NCBI GenBank assembly: GCA_024399545.1
Contig: JAKSNS010000025.1
Span: 1 to 40,918, forward strand
Source of the DNA: Paludibacteraceae bacterium
GTDB taxonomy: Bacteria; Bacteroidota; Bacteroidia; Bacteroidales; Paludibacteraceae
DNA length: 40,918 nucleotides
Direction: 5' to 3'
Shown here: in pieces, positions 1 through 8,644 of the stretch
How positions within the stretch are numbered: position 1 is the stretch's first letter
How the letters are laid out: each line of letters starts with the position of its first letter
The notes under the pieces: generated by a model
What the model was told of the DNA's origin: nothing
What the model saw: the letters and a program-made list of their open reading frames with translations, nothing else
The model's database searches: none
Made by a program: the position numbers and the translations under genes

Positions 1-51
1 CGACCCTCTGCTTGTAAGGCAGATGCTCTAAACCAGCTGAGCTAAACGCCC
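1..51 (-). tRNA. tRNA-Val (anticodon TAC), partial at window edge
   Basis: Read on the minus strand, this begins GGGCGTTTAGCTCAG, a normal acceptor and D-arm start, followed by an anticodon stem-loop with CTTACAA, giving anticodon TAC (valine). The 3' half, including the T-arm, lies outside the window. A clear promoter sits about 40 bp upstream at 91-124. Confidence 0.93.
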
Positions 52-90
52 GATTTATGATTGGGTTTCCCTACCCCTCTCATTTGCGAC

Positions 91-124
91 TGCAAAGGTA
101 GGCATTTTTTTTCATTCCACCAAA
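91..124 (-). promoter_or_regulatory. Bacteroidales-type promoter for the tRNA-Val
   Basis: On the minus strand the -33 box TTTG (121-124) is followed by a 20-bp spacer and the -7 box TACCTTTGCA (91-100). This matches the TTTG / TAnnTTTG consensus of the Bacteroidetes primary sigma factor and points at the tRNA. Confidence 0.85.
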
Positions 125-199
125 GGTTTTTCCACTTTTTTCAAAAAATTATCTATTCATCTGATTTGCAATAGCTATATGATTGCGAATAATATTATC

Positions 200-1210
200 T
201 TATTCTATATTCCTAATAATTCTCAACGCCTTTTCCAATATTGGGTCAACTCCAGCGGCGTAATCTTCCTCATTAATATGGACAAACTCGTCAGGATCTA
301 TGCCACCGTCTATAGATTCCATATCGGCATTGAAAGAAGGTACGGCAGAAAACCTGACCATCCATCCAATAGGCAAATCACGTGAAAGAGGCATGCCACC
401 ACCACCACCAGTCTTGCCACCAATGACAGTAACATTATCGGCATAAGAGATAATATTGACAAAATCGTTAGCGGACGAGTACGTCCTCCTGTTGGTAAGA
501 ACCACCACCCTCCTGTCACTCCAATCAATAAGCCTAACGGCAGGGTCAATGAAAATCCTCTTTGGCTCAGAAAAGTCATTATGCCCCTTGCCAGTCTTGT
601 GCCGAATATACCCCACATGCCTCTTCTCCTTAAACATACACGCCGCAAGCGACTCAGAGGCAGTCAGTTCGCCTCCGCCATTATTCCTCACATCAATAAT
701 AACGCCCTTACTGTTGCGAAAAAAATAATCTACATATTGCATAGTCGCAGAGGCTATCCCCACGGAAAAACTGCTGACATACATATAGCCGACATCGTCA
801 ATAGTATCGTAATACAAACCATTGATAGTCCGATAGTTCCTATGCAAATAATGCTCCTTAATAAGGTCAAATGAGAAATCCTTTGGGTAATCATCATACC
901 AAGAAGAACAAGAACTCACAGCAAACGGCGTGTAAAGATTGACATGCCCATCCTCAAGTTCACCCAACATCCTGTCCATCAAGTCGAACAACCCAAAAAC
1001 AGTACGTACACCTTTCAACCTTCTCTTATACTCGTAATATATGCTATCCCAATTCAGGTTCTTCTCCTCAAAAAAGCAATACCTCTCGTCCATAATCTTC
1101 CACAGAGCTTCAAGATTATCCTGCGCATTGTAATTTGGCTCCATCACGTCCTGTTTGTCACACCCAACCAACAGCAACAACGGTAGCAATATATAACAAA
1201 ACCTTCTCAT
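200..1210 (-). CDS. S41-family peptidase-like lipoprotein
   Basis: 336 residues. The N-terminus (MRRFCYILLPLLLLVGC) is a lipoprotein signal with lipobox LVGC, so the protein is probably anchored to an envelope membrane facing the periplasm or surface. The middle and C-terminal part carry S41 (C-terminal-processing/tricorn-core) features: a strand with DVRNNGGG near residues 173-180 and TYSSAND near 243-249, where Ser245 aligns with the usual nucleophile. The lysine of the classical Ser-Lys dyad is expected in the following GGKTGGGGG stretch; only the first lysine is present, so the active site may follow the branch that lacks the CtpA-type lysine. It is the last gene of the minus-strand run, 1 bp after the upstream gene. 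Substrate unknown. Confidence 0.85.
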   Translation of the reverse strand: MRRFCYILLPLLLLVGCDKQDVMEPNYNAQDNLEALWKIMDERYCFFEEKNLNWDSIYYEYKRRLKGVRTVFGLFDLMDRMLGELEDGHVNLYTPFAVSSCSSWYDDYPKDFSFDLIKEHYLHRNYRTINGLYYDTIDDVGYMYVSSFSVGIASATMQYVDYFFRNSKGVIIDVRNNGGGELTASESLAACMFKEKRHVGYIRHKTGKGHNDFSEPKRIFIDPAVRLIDWSDRRVVVLTNRRTYSSANDFVNIISYADNVTVIGGKTGGGGGMPLSRDLPIGWMVRFSAVPSFNADMESIDGGIDPDEFVHINEEDYAAGVDPILEKALRIIRNIE

Positions 1211-1211
1211 A

Positions 1212-2009
1212 TTAATATGGCCTAATTGACACCAGCCTCAAAGCAAAACCCAGAGTTCCTTTGATGTCGGCAATTGAAAAAGCGTTGCCAGCGGCGTGCC
1301 ACCACTCATTCTCATGACTAAAGCCCACGGTCAGCACCCCATGGTTAAAAACAAAATCCAAATCCAGTTCACCCCTGACCCCTTGCCTATTATGGAACGA
1401 ACTGAAACGTACATCCCTTGCCAACGAGCCAGACATATTTTTCCATATCTCATAATAAGATTCCCCATACTCAGGTGAGAAAAAACAGCCAATCAGTGGC
1501 GAGGAAACCCCATAATGACACCCTATCGCAAAACCTTCATGAAACCTATATAAATAATGTGCGGTTACTATAGCCCTCAAACCAAGTTGTACATCTGCCG
1601 AGGCAATATTGTTCACATTCCTTGGCACATACCTGACAGCACCGTAAACATCAGCCAAACCACCGACAGACAATTTGAAACCTTTAGGCAAATCGAAAAG
1701 ATAATGAGTACCAAAATCCAAACCCAACGACACATAGTGCAGTCTCGCCGTCTTAGACGCATTAAGCATAGACGAATACCTGAACTTATCCGTAAAACTC
1801 CAGAAAATGTGCTTGTCCGCCTTCTTGTAATTACCAATATGCAGTGCGGACAACGAGATGGAAACACCTTTGTATTTTTGGTCAGACAACACTTGGTCGG
1901 TAGTCACAAGTTCCCCTACCCCGATTTTCCACCTGTTGACACATTGCCCCATGGTGGTAAATACCGTCATACACATTATAAATATTATAAGGGAGCGTTT
2001 CATACTCAC
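1212..2009 (-). CDS. exported beta-barrel-like protein, possibly DUF3316 family
   Basis: 265 residues. A signal peptide (MKRSLIIFIMCMTVFTTMGQ, after a two-residue lead) is followed by alternating hydrophobic and polar stretches rich in aromatic and glycine residues, ending in an aromatic residue (VSIRPY), as in small outer-membrane barrels. The overall pattern reminds me of DUF3316 proteins that are common in Bacteroidales, but I cannot confirm the family by eye. Its start overlaps the stop of the upstream lipid kinase by 4 bp (ATGA), implying translational coupling. Function unknown. Confidence 0.65.
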   Translation of the reverse strand: MSMKRSLIIFIMCMTVFTTMGQCVNRWKIGVGELVTTDQVLSDQKYKGVSISLSALHIGNYKKADKHIFWSFTDKFRYSSMLNASKTARLHYVSLGLDFGTHYLFDLPKGFKLSVGGLADVYGAVRYVPRNVNNIASADVQLGLRAIVTAHYLYRFHEGFAIGCHYGVSSPLIGCFFSPEYGESYYEIWKNMSGSLARDVRFSSFHNRQGVRGELDLDFVFNHGVLTVGFSHENEWWHAAGNAFSIADIKGTLGFALRLVSIRPY

Positions 2010-2974
2010 GGCACCAACATATTTATCTTAGCCGGCAGCATCTCTATTTCGTATTCAGTAATCTCCTTCCCAGTCTGCCGTGTCTCTTCCCTTGCATCAA
2101 CCATCACTCCATCCAACTCAAACAGCAACGACCTTGTCGTCCTTATCTTCAATTTGTCTGTTATGAACGCCTCGCTGAACGACGCTTCCCAAAGCCTATG
2201 TGCAAAAAGCGCAGAAAGTCCACGGAAGATATTGACGAACGTAAGACGCTTGATGACTGTGGCAAACATCAAACCGTCGGTTGGGTCACCGTCAGTCTGC
2301 TTCAACCCACCGCCCGAATAGCAAGAATTACCCACAGAGGCTGAGAACAGTGGAAGTTCCATCTCCTTACCCTTGCAGTCTGAAATCGTACATTTCCTAA
2401 TCTTGTGCGTGAAAATAGACAAAACCAAGGCAAGAGTATATAACCAATGGTGACCACCAAAAATATCCTTCAGTTTGTTAGTGAAAAAGCAAACTTTCGC
2501 ATCAAGACCGAACCCCAAACCGTTTATGAAATACCTTGAACGTTTACCCCACTCGCCTTCAAACGATAAACGCCCTACATCAACCTTAACACATTTACCT
2601 TCTTGAATGATTTTCACCAAATCCGTCTTGCCACGCCTCATTCCCCAATACCTTCCCCAATCATTGCCAGTGCCGTGAGGCAGCAAAGCCAAGGTAACAC
2701 TTGAAGACTCGCAAGTCGGCGACGTCATTATCCCATTGACGACCTCGTTCAGCGTACCGTCACCCCCAACCACAATCAGCCGCCTGTAACCTTTTCCCAA
2801 AAGTTCCTTGGTCAACTCTATAGCATGGCCAGCGAACCTTGTCTCATTAACCGAAAAGCCGATACCCGCCTTCCGCATATTCTCGTTCGTAGCCAGCAAA
2901 TCTTTTTTCATTGAGCGAAATCCAGATGTAGGGTTCTTTATAACCGCCCAATCATTTGTCAAGGGTTCGTTCAT
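2006..2974 (-). CDS. diacylglycerol kinase family lipid kinase (YegS/DgkB-like)
   Basis: 322 residues, normal length for the family. The N-terminal NPTSG motif (about residues 14-18) and GGDGTLNEVVNG (70-81) are the nucleotide-binding and catalytic motifs of the DAGK catalytic domain; HGTGNDWGR is the third conserved block. The C-terminal half is the beta-sandwich domain with SVGNSCYSGGG. It should phosphorylate a lipid such as diacylglycerol, or a sphingoid base, at the inner membrane; the substrate cannot be told from sequence. Overlaps chorismate synthase by 4 bp, so it is part of the same operon. Confidence 0.9.
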   Translation of the reverse strand: MNEPLTNDWAVIKNPTSGFRSMKKDLLATNENMRKAGIGFSVNETRFAGHAIELTKELLGKGYRRLIVVGGDGTLNEVVNGIMTSPTCESSSVTLALLPHGTGNDWGRYWGMRRGKTDLVKIIQEGKCVKVDVGRLSFEGEWGKRSRYFINGLGFGLDAKVCFFTNKLKDIFGGHHWLYTLALVLSIFTHKIRKCTISDCKGKEMELPLFSASVGNSCYSGGGLKQTDGDPTDGLMFATVIKRLTFVNIFRGLSALFAHRLWEASFSEAFITDKLKIRTTRSLLFELDGVMVDAREETRQTGKEITEYEIEMLPAKINMLVP

Positions 2975-3909
2975 AAATAATAATTCATTATTGTCAGAGC
3001 CACCATTGACCGTACAACCACCGAAGCCCTACGCACTACGCTCCTGTCATGGCGACCCTTAATAGTTATCGTTACATTTTCGCCTTTGTCGTTTATTGTC
3101 TGCTGCGGAATCTGTATTGAAGGCGTTGGTTTGAAAACAGCCGTAAAATAGATATCCTCACCAGTCGTTATTCCGCCCAAAACACCTCCTGAATTATTGC
3201 TCAAGTACTTAATCCTACCGTTTTCCATTCTCATCTGATCGTTATACTCACTTCCCGGCAGAGACAAGCCACTTCCGTATTCAAAACCATGGCAGGCAGG
3301 AATAGACAACACAGCAGAGGCAAGTTCAGCATGTATTTTTCCAAAAACCGGGTTACCAATGCCTGCTTTCACACCATTAACCAAACAACGCACCTTTCCC
3401 CCGATAGAGTCACCGTGCGACACCTCACCAGCCTCAACAATATCTACCTTTATCGAGACCCCCTGCGTTTCAAGCCATTGTAAAGCAAGTGCACCAGCAA
3501 TGACCCTCGCCACGGTTTCACGGCCGGAAGCCCTGCCGCCTCCCCTATAATCCCTTATGCCATACCTCTGTTGGTATGACAAATCAGCATGCGAAGGTCT
3601 ATAGACATGCTCCAACTCTTTGTAATCCCCTGGCTCATGTTTCTTGTTACGGACAACAAACGCTATCGGCGTGCCAAGCGTCACACCGTCCATAATCCCA
3701 GACAACCATTCAACTTCATCATCTTCCCTGCGCATAGTCTCCCCTTCCATCTGCGGAGCTCTGGCACTTAATTCCTCCGACACACGTTCAAAATCAATCT
3801 TGAACCTTGACGGGAAGCCGTCCAACACGCCACCAATAGCCACCCCATGGGACTCGCCAAAGGTTGTCAGTCGCAATCTGTCGCCTATAGTATTCAAAAT
3901 CAATGACAA
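2971..3909 (-). CDS. aroC: chorismate synthase, short form
   Basis: Converts 5-enolpyruvylshikimate-3-phosphate to chorismate, using reduced FMN, as the last step of the shikimate pathway. Signature blocks are present: FGESHG (17-22), the His of RPSHAD (about 107), RYGIRDYRGGGRASGRETVARV around 115-136, NSGGVLGGI (239-247) and GRHD (285-288). At 312 residues it is some 45 shorter than the usual 350-360. The gap is internal: VEAGEVSH runs directly into GDSIGG (166-171), so the segment that usually contains the VRCPD block and a helix before GDS(I/V)GG is absent. After GRHD, the usual P-C-V-V-P-R-A reads RSVVRRA. Start overlaps the end of the SlyD gene by 10 bp. Confidence 0.92.
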   Translation of the reverse strand: MSLILNTIGDRLRLTTFGESHGVAIGGVLDGFPSRFKIDFERVSEELSARAPQMEGETMRREDDEVEWLSGIMDGVTLGTPIAFVVRNKKHEPGDYKELEHVYRPSHADLSYQQRYGIRDYRGGGRASGRETVARVIAGALALQWLETQGVSIKVDIVEAGEVSHGDSIGGKVRCLVNGVKAGIGNPVFGKIHAELASAVLSIPACHGFEYGSGLSLPGSEYNDQMRMENGRIKYLSNNSGGVLGGITTGEDIYFTAVFKPTPSIQIPQQTINDKGENVTITIKGRHDRSVVRRASVVVRSMVALTIMNYYL

Positions 3910-4469
3910 CCGTTACAGCCACTGCAACCGCCTTCGTGACATCCGCCCTCAGAACCGCAGTCGCCGCAGCAGTGATGTTTAGGGTGCATCATCTCTTGCA
4001 ACTCCTCATCTGTAGGCTGAGTCACAGATACGATATGTCCCGTGAAATAAAGATCATCGCCAGCCAAAGGGTGGTTAAGGTCAACGGTGACAGTATCTTT
4101 CTGCACCGAGACAATCTCAGCATTGAACCTATTGCCCTCGTTATCCTGCAACGGCACAATCTCGCCAGCCACGATATTATCCTCGTCGAATTTGCCATCG
4201 ACTGTGAACATTTTCTTAGGAAGTTGTATAATGTTTTCCTCTTCATGCTGTCCGTAAGCATCATCAACGCCTATCATAAACTTGAATTTGTCACCTTCGG
4301 ACAAACCTTCAAGATTCTCCTCGAACTTAGGCAACATCATACCCAAACCATGCAGATACTGCAACGGCTGATTTGGCGTGGTCTCTTCCCAAACCTCAAG
4401 TTCGTTTTTCTCATTCTTAATCTGCAATTTATATTGCAGGATTACTAATTTGTTTTGGCTGATTTTCAT
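3900..4469 (-). CDS. slyD: SlyD-type FKBP peptidyl-prolyl cis-trans isomerase
   Basis: 189 residues. The N-terminal two-thirds has the FKBP/IF arrangement typical of SlyD: VLQYKLQIKNEKNELEVWEET, then YLHGLGMMLPKFEENLEGLSEGDKF, and the inserted chaperone flap, then DLNHPLAGDDLYFTGHIVSV. The last 28 residues are a metal-binding tail rich in His and Cys (HPKHHCCGDCG... GCSGCNGCH), as in SlyD proteins that bind nickel or other metals. Cytoplasmic folding helper; may serve metal delivery. Located 39 bp after the LptD gene and overlapping aroC. Confidence 0.93.
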   Translation of the reverse strand: MKISQNKLVILQYKLQIKNEKNELEVWEETTPNQPLQYLHGLGMMLPKFEENLEGLSEGDKFKFMIGVDDAYGQHEEENIIQLPKKMFTVDGKFDEDNIVAGEIVPLQDNEGNRFNAEIVSVQKDTVTVDLNHPLAGDDLYFTGHIVSVTQPTDEELQEMMHPKHHCCGDCGSEGGCHEGGCSGCNGCH

Positions 4470-4508
4470 TGTATATCGTATTAATGTTTTTTTAATAAAG
4501 GCTGATTA

Positions 4509-7403
4509 TCATTTTTTATCCAACCATGACGCATTGCTTGAACTATCCGAACGTTTCTCGTACTTAACATCCTTGAGTATGTTCGCACTTATACCAATCG
4601 ACACAAGGAATGACTTGTAAAGCCCGACAGGGGATATGGACGCTGACATCCTCCAGCAATGCAAATCACGGTCAACGGTCAGGGTGAACGACGTAACTTT
4701 CTTTTCGGTAAGGTCAAAATAAGCATTCATCGCCACATTCCATTTTGGCGTTGGCCTTACACTTCCATTGATACTCATAGAGTGTGTGTAACGGAGTTTA
4801 TAGACATGGTTCTTCTCATCATAATAATCCTTAGACCTCTGCTCCTTGTAATTGAAAGTATAAGAAACGGACAACGACCAATCCACCTCTGGCTTGTCGT
4901 AACCGTCAGCGTCAGCATTAAGTTTCTTCTTCTTCTCGTCTTGGTCGAACTTATATTTCGGACGTCCAGTGGATGGGTCGATTTCCACATTAGGGTCAAC
5001 AGGCTTTCCTGTCGTAGGGTCAATCTCCACGTCACCGGAATTTGGGTCAGGCTCTTCGCCCTTCTTGTCTTTCCTAAACGTGTCATTGTTGAAAGTATAT
5101 GAGAACGTAGTACCAAATCCCGTGAAATGCATGGGTTCGCCATGATCCCAGTGGAGTTCGTTGCAATGTACTATAGCACCTTTGTCATTATAAACCCACT
5201 GGTAAGGGTCGAAAGCCGTGCTAAGGTTAACCGTGAAACCTTTTGTAATCTTCAGCCTCAACTTTGCCGTCAGGTTATTCCACCTAAGAGAATCCGCCGC
5301 AAAATTATATCCCCAACCTAATGAGAAAAGGTCAATGATTGACACTTTTTTATACGTCTGTCCTGTACTATCGTTCTTATCTTTGATTTTCATCTCCACG
5401 TTGTTGTCCAAAACGAAAGATATGTTAGAGGTCATACCTTGGCCAGGCACACCGAAAATGTTATTTTGGTATGGAGAGTATTTGACGGTTTCCCTCGTGA
5501 ATGGCTGTTGAGACATCCTGTCATACACCAATTTCTCGTATGTCTTGTACATTCCGAACTTCTCATCCGACAGGTCAGGAGAATAGCTGAACCTGACACT
5601 TGGCGTAAACAAATGGCGTATCCTATCAACCTTATCGCCGAACCATTTACGTATAGGGGTGTAAAATCCGTACAATTTGGTTGACAGAGACGCATTTACG
5701 TTCATGTCATAAACATTGTAGAACCCGTAAGTCGTGTCTTGAACTTCCTGCTGTGCTGCTGTGTCCCACTCCCTGTCAATCTTCGAGAAACACCATTTCC
5801 AGTTGCCACCTGCACCGACGTTGAAATTCAAGTACTTGAAAAATGTGTATGCCGCACCGATATTGAAAGTGTGCTTTACACCGTTCCTCCAGTCTTTCAG
5901 CAAATTGGAAGTGAGGAACACGTCCTCTTTGCAATCTATCCTATTATTCAGCGTCATCGTGTAATTCAGGTAGATTTTCTCATACCACTTCTCTTTGCCT
6001 ACAGGTTTTTTCCTTTTGAAAGGGTATGTTTGCGAAAGATTGACCGTCAACGAAGGTAGAGTCACCGAAATCGAGGAATCCTGCGTCCTTTGGCTTAACT
6101 GCCCATTGACAGAGAGACTCCATTTGCTTTCAGGGAATCGTTGTGTATAGTTGACTGACGAACTTGTGATGTTCTTAGACTGCTCTATAGGGTTGTAGTA
6201 GTTGTTAACGTTCGATTTGTTGTAACCTGACGTCGTAAAATCGACACTCGCCGAGAAACTTGAGAACTGCGAGGCCTTCGCATCTTGCTGGTGTCGCCAA
6301 CTCATCTTGAAATTCTTGGCTTTCGTGTAATCAGGCAATCCCTTAACACCAGTCACGTCCTCCCTATAGGATATGGAAATGTTGCCTTTGAATTTATATC
6401 GCTTAACGTACCGTGAGTTTAGGGTAAGAGCCCAAGTGCCTTTTGTATATAACTCACCCAACACCTCCATATCTATGTAATCGTTTATAGCCCAATAGAA
6501 ACCACCGTTCTTCAGGAACAATCCCCTGTCGAACTCCTCACCGAAGGTAGGCATTATTATACCAGACGAGTTTTTGTTGGTGAACGGGAAGAAACCGAAC
6601 GGTATGGCTAAAGGTAACGGCACATCGCCCAAGACAAAATAGGCTGGTCCTGCCGCCATGAACGAATTTGGTTCCATCTTGGCTTTAGTCAGCTGCATAT
6701 AGAAATGTGGATGGTCATGCTCGTCGCACGTCGTCAACCTTCCCCCTTGCATAAACACGGTGTTGTCTTCCATCATTTTAGTCTGGTCAGCGACTATGAA
6801 ACTCTCGTCCTGCTGTGTGACAATCCCCTTCACGTACCCTCGTCTTGAGTTGAAATTGTAGCTCATGTATTTAGACTTGTATTCGTCATTCCCCTCTTTG
6901 AAAACCGGCTCTCCGTCGGGGTTGCCCAACGAATCAACACCACCAACGGCATGTACCAACGAACTATCCATCTTGAATTTGATATATTTCGCATTCAACT
7001 CAATAGGCCTGTTCAATTTGTAAATCACCTTGCCTTGGTTGTACATATAGCCTGTACCGTCAGCAAAAAGCACTATAGAATCTTGCGCTTGGTATTCAAC
7101 CTCAGCCTCAAGATACGGCTTCTCGTCCTCATCTTCCTTGACGCTTATGCTATCAACTTTCGTCGCAACCTCCGACAACACCTCACCCGACACCTTCAGC
7201 GTACTGTCTGCCACAAGGCTGTCAGTACGCAAGCTCTGTGCAACGACATCCGAAAGGGACATCGCCATGCAAAGTGACAATGCAAATATTTTATACGTAA
7301 TTCTCAGAATACTGTTTTTCAGTGCGTTATATATGCAGAAAACATATCTGACACCAACGCACCAAAATCCCACAAAGATAACATTTTTTCCGCAAACCTC
7401 CAA
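4509..7403 (-). CDS. lptD: LptD-like LPS-assembly outer-membrane protein (start uncertain)
   Basis: The open frame gives 964 residues. The first ~220 residues of the mature part (VEYQAQDSIVLFADGTGYMYNQGKVIYKLNRPIELNAKYIKF) form an OstA/LptA-like jellyroll. The rest is a long run of amphipathic strands with aromatic girdles, as in the LptD barrel that inserts lipopolysaccharide in the outer leaflet. An acidic/proline insert with DPTTGKPVDPN and DPSTGRPK repeats lies near residue 800. The coordinates mark the full open frame, but the real start is probably lower: a strong promoter (7371-7404) lies inside the first codons. A good signal peptide (KNSILRITYKIFALSLCMAMSLSDVVAQ) begins only after codon 28, a CTG at 7322. 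The first in-frame ATG after the promoter, at 7268, would give a very short signal. Confidence 0.88.
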   Translation of the reverse strand: MEVCGKNVIFVGFWCVGVRYVFCIYNALKNSILRITYKIFALSLCMAMSLSDVVAQSLRTDSLVADSTLKVSGEVLSEVATKVDSISVKEDEDEKPYLEAEVEYQAQDSIVLFADGTGYMYNQGKVIYKLNRPIELNAKYIKFKMDSSLVHAVGGVDSLGNPDGEPVFKEGNDEYKSKYMSYNFNSRRGYVKGIVTQQDESFIVADQTKMMEDNTVFMQGGRLTTCDEHDHPHFYMQLTKAKMEPNSFMAAGPAYFVLGDVPLPLAIPFGFFPFTNKNSSGIIMPTFGEEFDRGLFLKNGGFYWAINDYIDMEVLGELYTKGTWALTLNSRYVKRYKFKGNISISYREDVTGVKGLPDYTKAKNFKMSWRHQQDAKASQFSSFSASVDFTTSGYNKSNVNNYYNPIEQSKNITSSSVNYTQRFPESKWSLSVNGQLSQRTQDSSISVTLPSLTVNLSQTYPFKRKKPVGKEKWYEKIYLNYTMTLNNRIDCKEDVFLTSNLLKDWRNGVKHTFNIGAAYTFFKYLNFNVGAGGNWKWCFSKIDREWDTAAQQEVQDTTYGFYNVYDMNVNASLSTKLYGFYTPIRKWFGDKVDRIRHLFTPSVRFSYSPDLSDEKFGMYKTYEKLVYDRMSQQPFTRETVKYSPYQNNIFGVPGQGMTSNISFVLDNNVEMKIKDKNDSTGQTYKKVSIIDLFSLGWGYNFAADSLRWNNLTAKLRLKITKGFTVNLSTAFDPYQWVYNDKGAIVHCNELHWDHGEPMHFTGFGTTFSYTFNNDTFRKDKKGEEPDPNSGDVEIDPTTGKPVDPNVEIDPSTGRPKYKFDQDEKKKKLNADADGYDKPEVDWSLSVSYTFNYKEQRSKDYYDEKNHVYKLRYTHSMSINGSVRPTPKWNVAMNAYFDLTEKKVTSFTLTVDRDLHCWRMSASISPVGLYKSFLVSIGISANILKDVKYEKRSDSSSNASWLDKK

Positions 7404-7404
7404 A
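7371..7404 (-). promoter_or_regulatory. promoter of the LptD-SlyD-AroC run
   Basis: On the minus strand TTTG (7401-7404), a 20-bp spacer and TATCTTTGTG (7371-7380) fit the Bacteroidetes promoter. Transcription would begin near 7365, downstream of the ATG at 7403, which argues against that start codon. Confidence 0.75.
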
Positions 7405-7470
7405 TTTTGTAAGCACTCATTTTGTTAAAAAAAATATCGCTTTTTACTTCCATATATAAAAGTTTTTCAC

Positions 7471-7480
7471 TATCTTCGCA
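7471..7480 (+). promoter_or_regulatory. probable -7 element for the amidase gene
   Basis: TATCTTCGCA, one base off TAnnTTTG, 17 bp before the ATG at 7497. No good -33 TTTG is seen at 19-21 bp. Supports the 7497 start rather than the upstream ATG at 7422. Confidence 0.5.
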
Positions 7481-7496
7481 TCGAATTTGGATAATA

Positions 7497-8639
7497 ATGT
7501 ATCGTTATATGCATACTCGTTTTCACTCGTTGCTTACAGCTGTATTAATATGCTGTATATCTTGTGTTTCCATTGCAGCTAAGAATATGACCGTCGTTAT
7601 TGACGCTGGCCACGGCGGTAAGGATCCAGGTGCTATCGGCAATTCTTTTCTCGAAAAAAACATCAACCTTAAGGTCGCCCTCGCTCTCGGCAAGAAAATT
7701 AAGGATAATTTTTCTGACGTCAACGTTGTCTATACACGCAGCAATGACACATACGTCACACTCCAGGACCGTGCAGCGATAGCCAACCGTGCCAATGGTG
7801 ACCTTTTCATATCAATACACACTAACGCTTCCGAAAGCCATAATGCCGTCGGTACTGAGACATTCACACTCGGTCTTGCAAAGACAAAAGCCAATTTCGA
7901 GGTCGCCAAACGTGAGAATTCCGTTATGCTCCTCGAAAACAACAAGGAGGTCTATCAGGGTTTCGACCCAACTTCCCCAGATTCATATATTATGTTCGAG
8001 TTGATGCAAAGCACTTATATGGATCTTTCTATCCAAATGGCTGACTACGTGCAGACTGAGTTCACTGCCAAGGGGCGTTCCGACCGTGGCGTGCGTCAAG
8101 CTGGCTTCTGGGTACTACACCAGGTCAAGATGCCAAGCGTTCTCGTCGAACTTGGTTTTATTACAAACTCATCTGAGGAGAAGTTCCTCGGTTCAACTGA
8201 TGGTACAGCCAACCTAACTAACTGTATCTATGCAGCCTTCATAAAATTCAAGCACGAGTACGACAAGAAAACCGTGTCTTCGGAAGATATGAAAAAGGAA
8301 AATGATAAGAAAAACAGTGACAACAAGAAAAACGCTGACAACAAAACTGACAATAAGAAATCACAGGACGATACCGACAAAACCGTCTCACAGACTACAA
8401 CGGGCGATACAATATATAAGGTACAATGTTTCGCCGTGCCTAAACAAATAGACAAGTCGGAATTGGATTACCGCCGTGCTGAGAAATTTGGCAAAGTTAC
8501 ATTCCTCAAAGCAGGGAAATACTTCAAATATTCCGTCGGCGAATGTCATTCCATCGAAGAAGCCCGTGAACTGCTCAAGAAAGTCCGGGCTGTCTTCAAA
8601 ACCGCCTTTATCGTCACTATCCAACCAAATAACCAGTAA
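7497..8639 (+). CDS. N-acetylmuramoyl-L-alanine amidase with C-terminal SPOR-like domain
   Basis: Cleaves the amide bond between MurNAc and the stem peptide in peptidoglycan, in the periplasm. I start it at 7497 (380 residues), which gives a standard signal peptide (HSLLTAVLICCISCVSIAA) and lies just after a -7 element; the frame is open up to 7422. Amidase_3 motifs with zinc ligands: DAGHGGKDPG (His39), FLEKNIN (Glu53) and SIHTNA (His108); the catalytic glutamate lies in VELGFITN. A Lys/Asn/Asp-rich low-complexity linker follows at about residues 258-305. The last ~75 residues (YKVQCFAVPKQI ... AFIVTIQPNN) look like a SPOR domain that binds denuded glycan at the division site. Five bases separate it from the MCE gene, an arrangement I know from Bacteroidales. 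Confidence 0.93.
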   Translation: MYRYMHTRFHSLLTAVLICCISCVSIAAKNMTVVIDAGHGGKDPGAIGNSFLEKNINLKVALALGKKIKDNFSDVNVVYTRSNDTYVTLQDRAAIANRANGDLFISIHTNASESHNAVGTETFTLGLAKTKANFEVAKRENSVMLLENNKEVYQGFDPTSPDSYIMFELMQSTYMDLSIQMADYVQTEFTAKGRSDRGVRQAGFWVLHQVKMPSVLVELGFITNSSEEKFLGSTDGTANLTNCIYAAFIKFKHEYDKKTVSSEDMKKENDKKNSDNKKNADNKTDNKKSQDDTDKTVSQTTTGDTIYKVQCFAVPKQIDKSELDYRRAEKFGKVTFLKAGKYFKYSVGECHSIEEARELLKKVRAVFKTAFIVTIQPNNQ

Positions 8640-8644
8640 TCACA

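Noticed and set aside
150-190. Weak hairpin GCAAT/ATTGC after the S41 gene as a terminator
   Set aside because: Only five paired bases and the T-run lies too far away.
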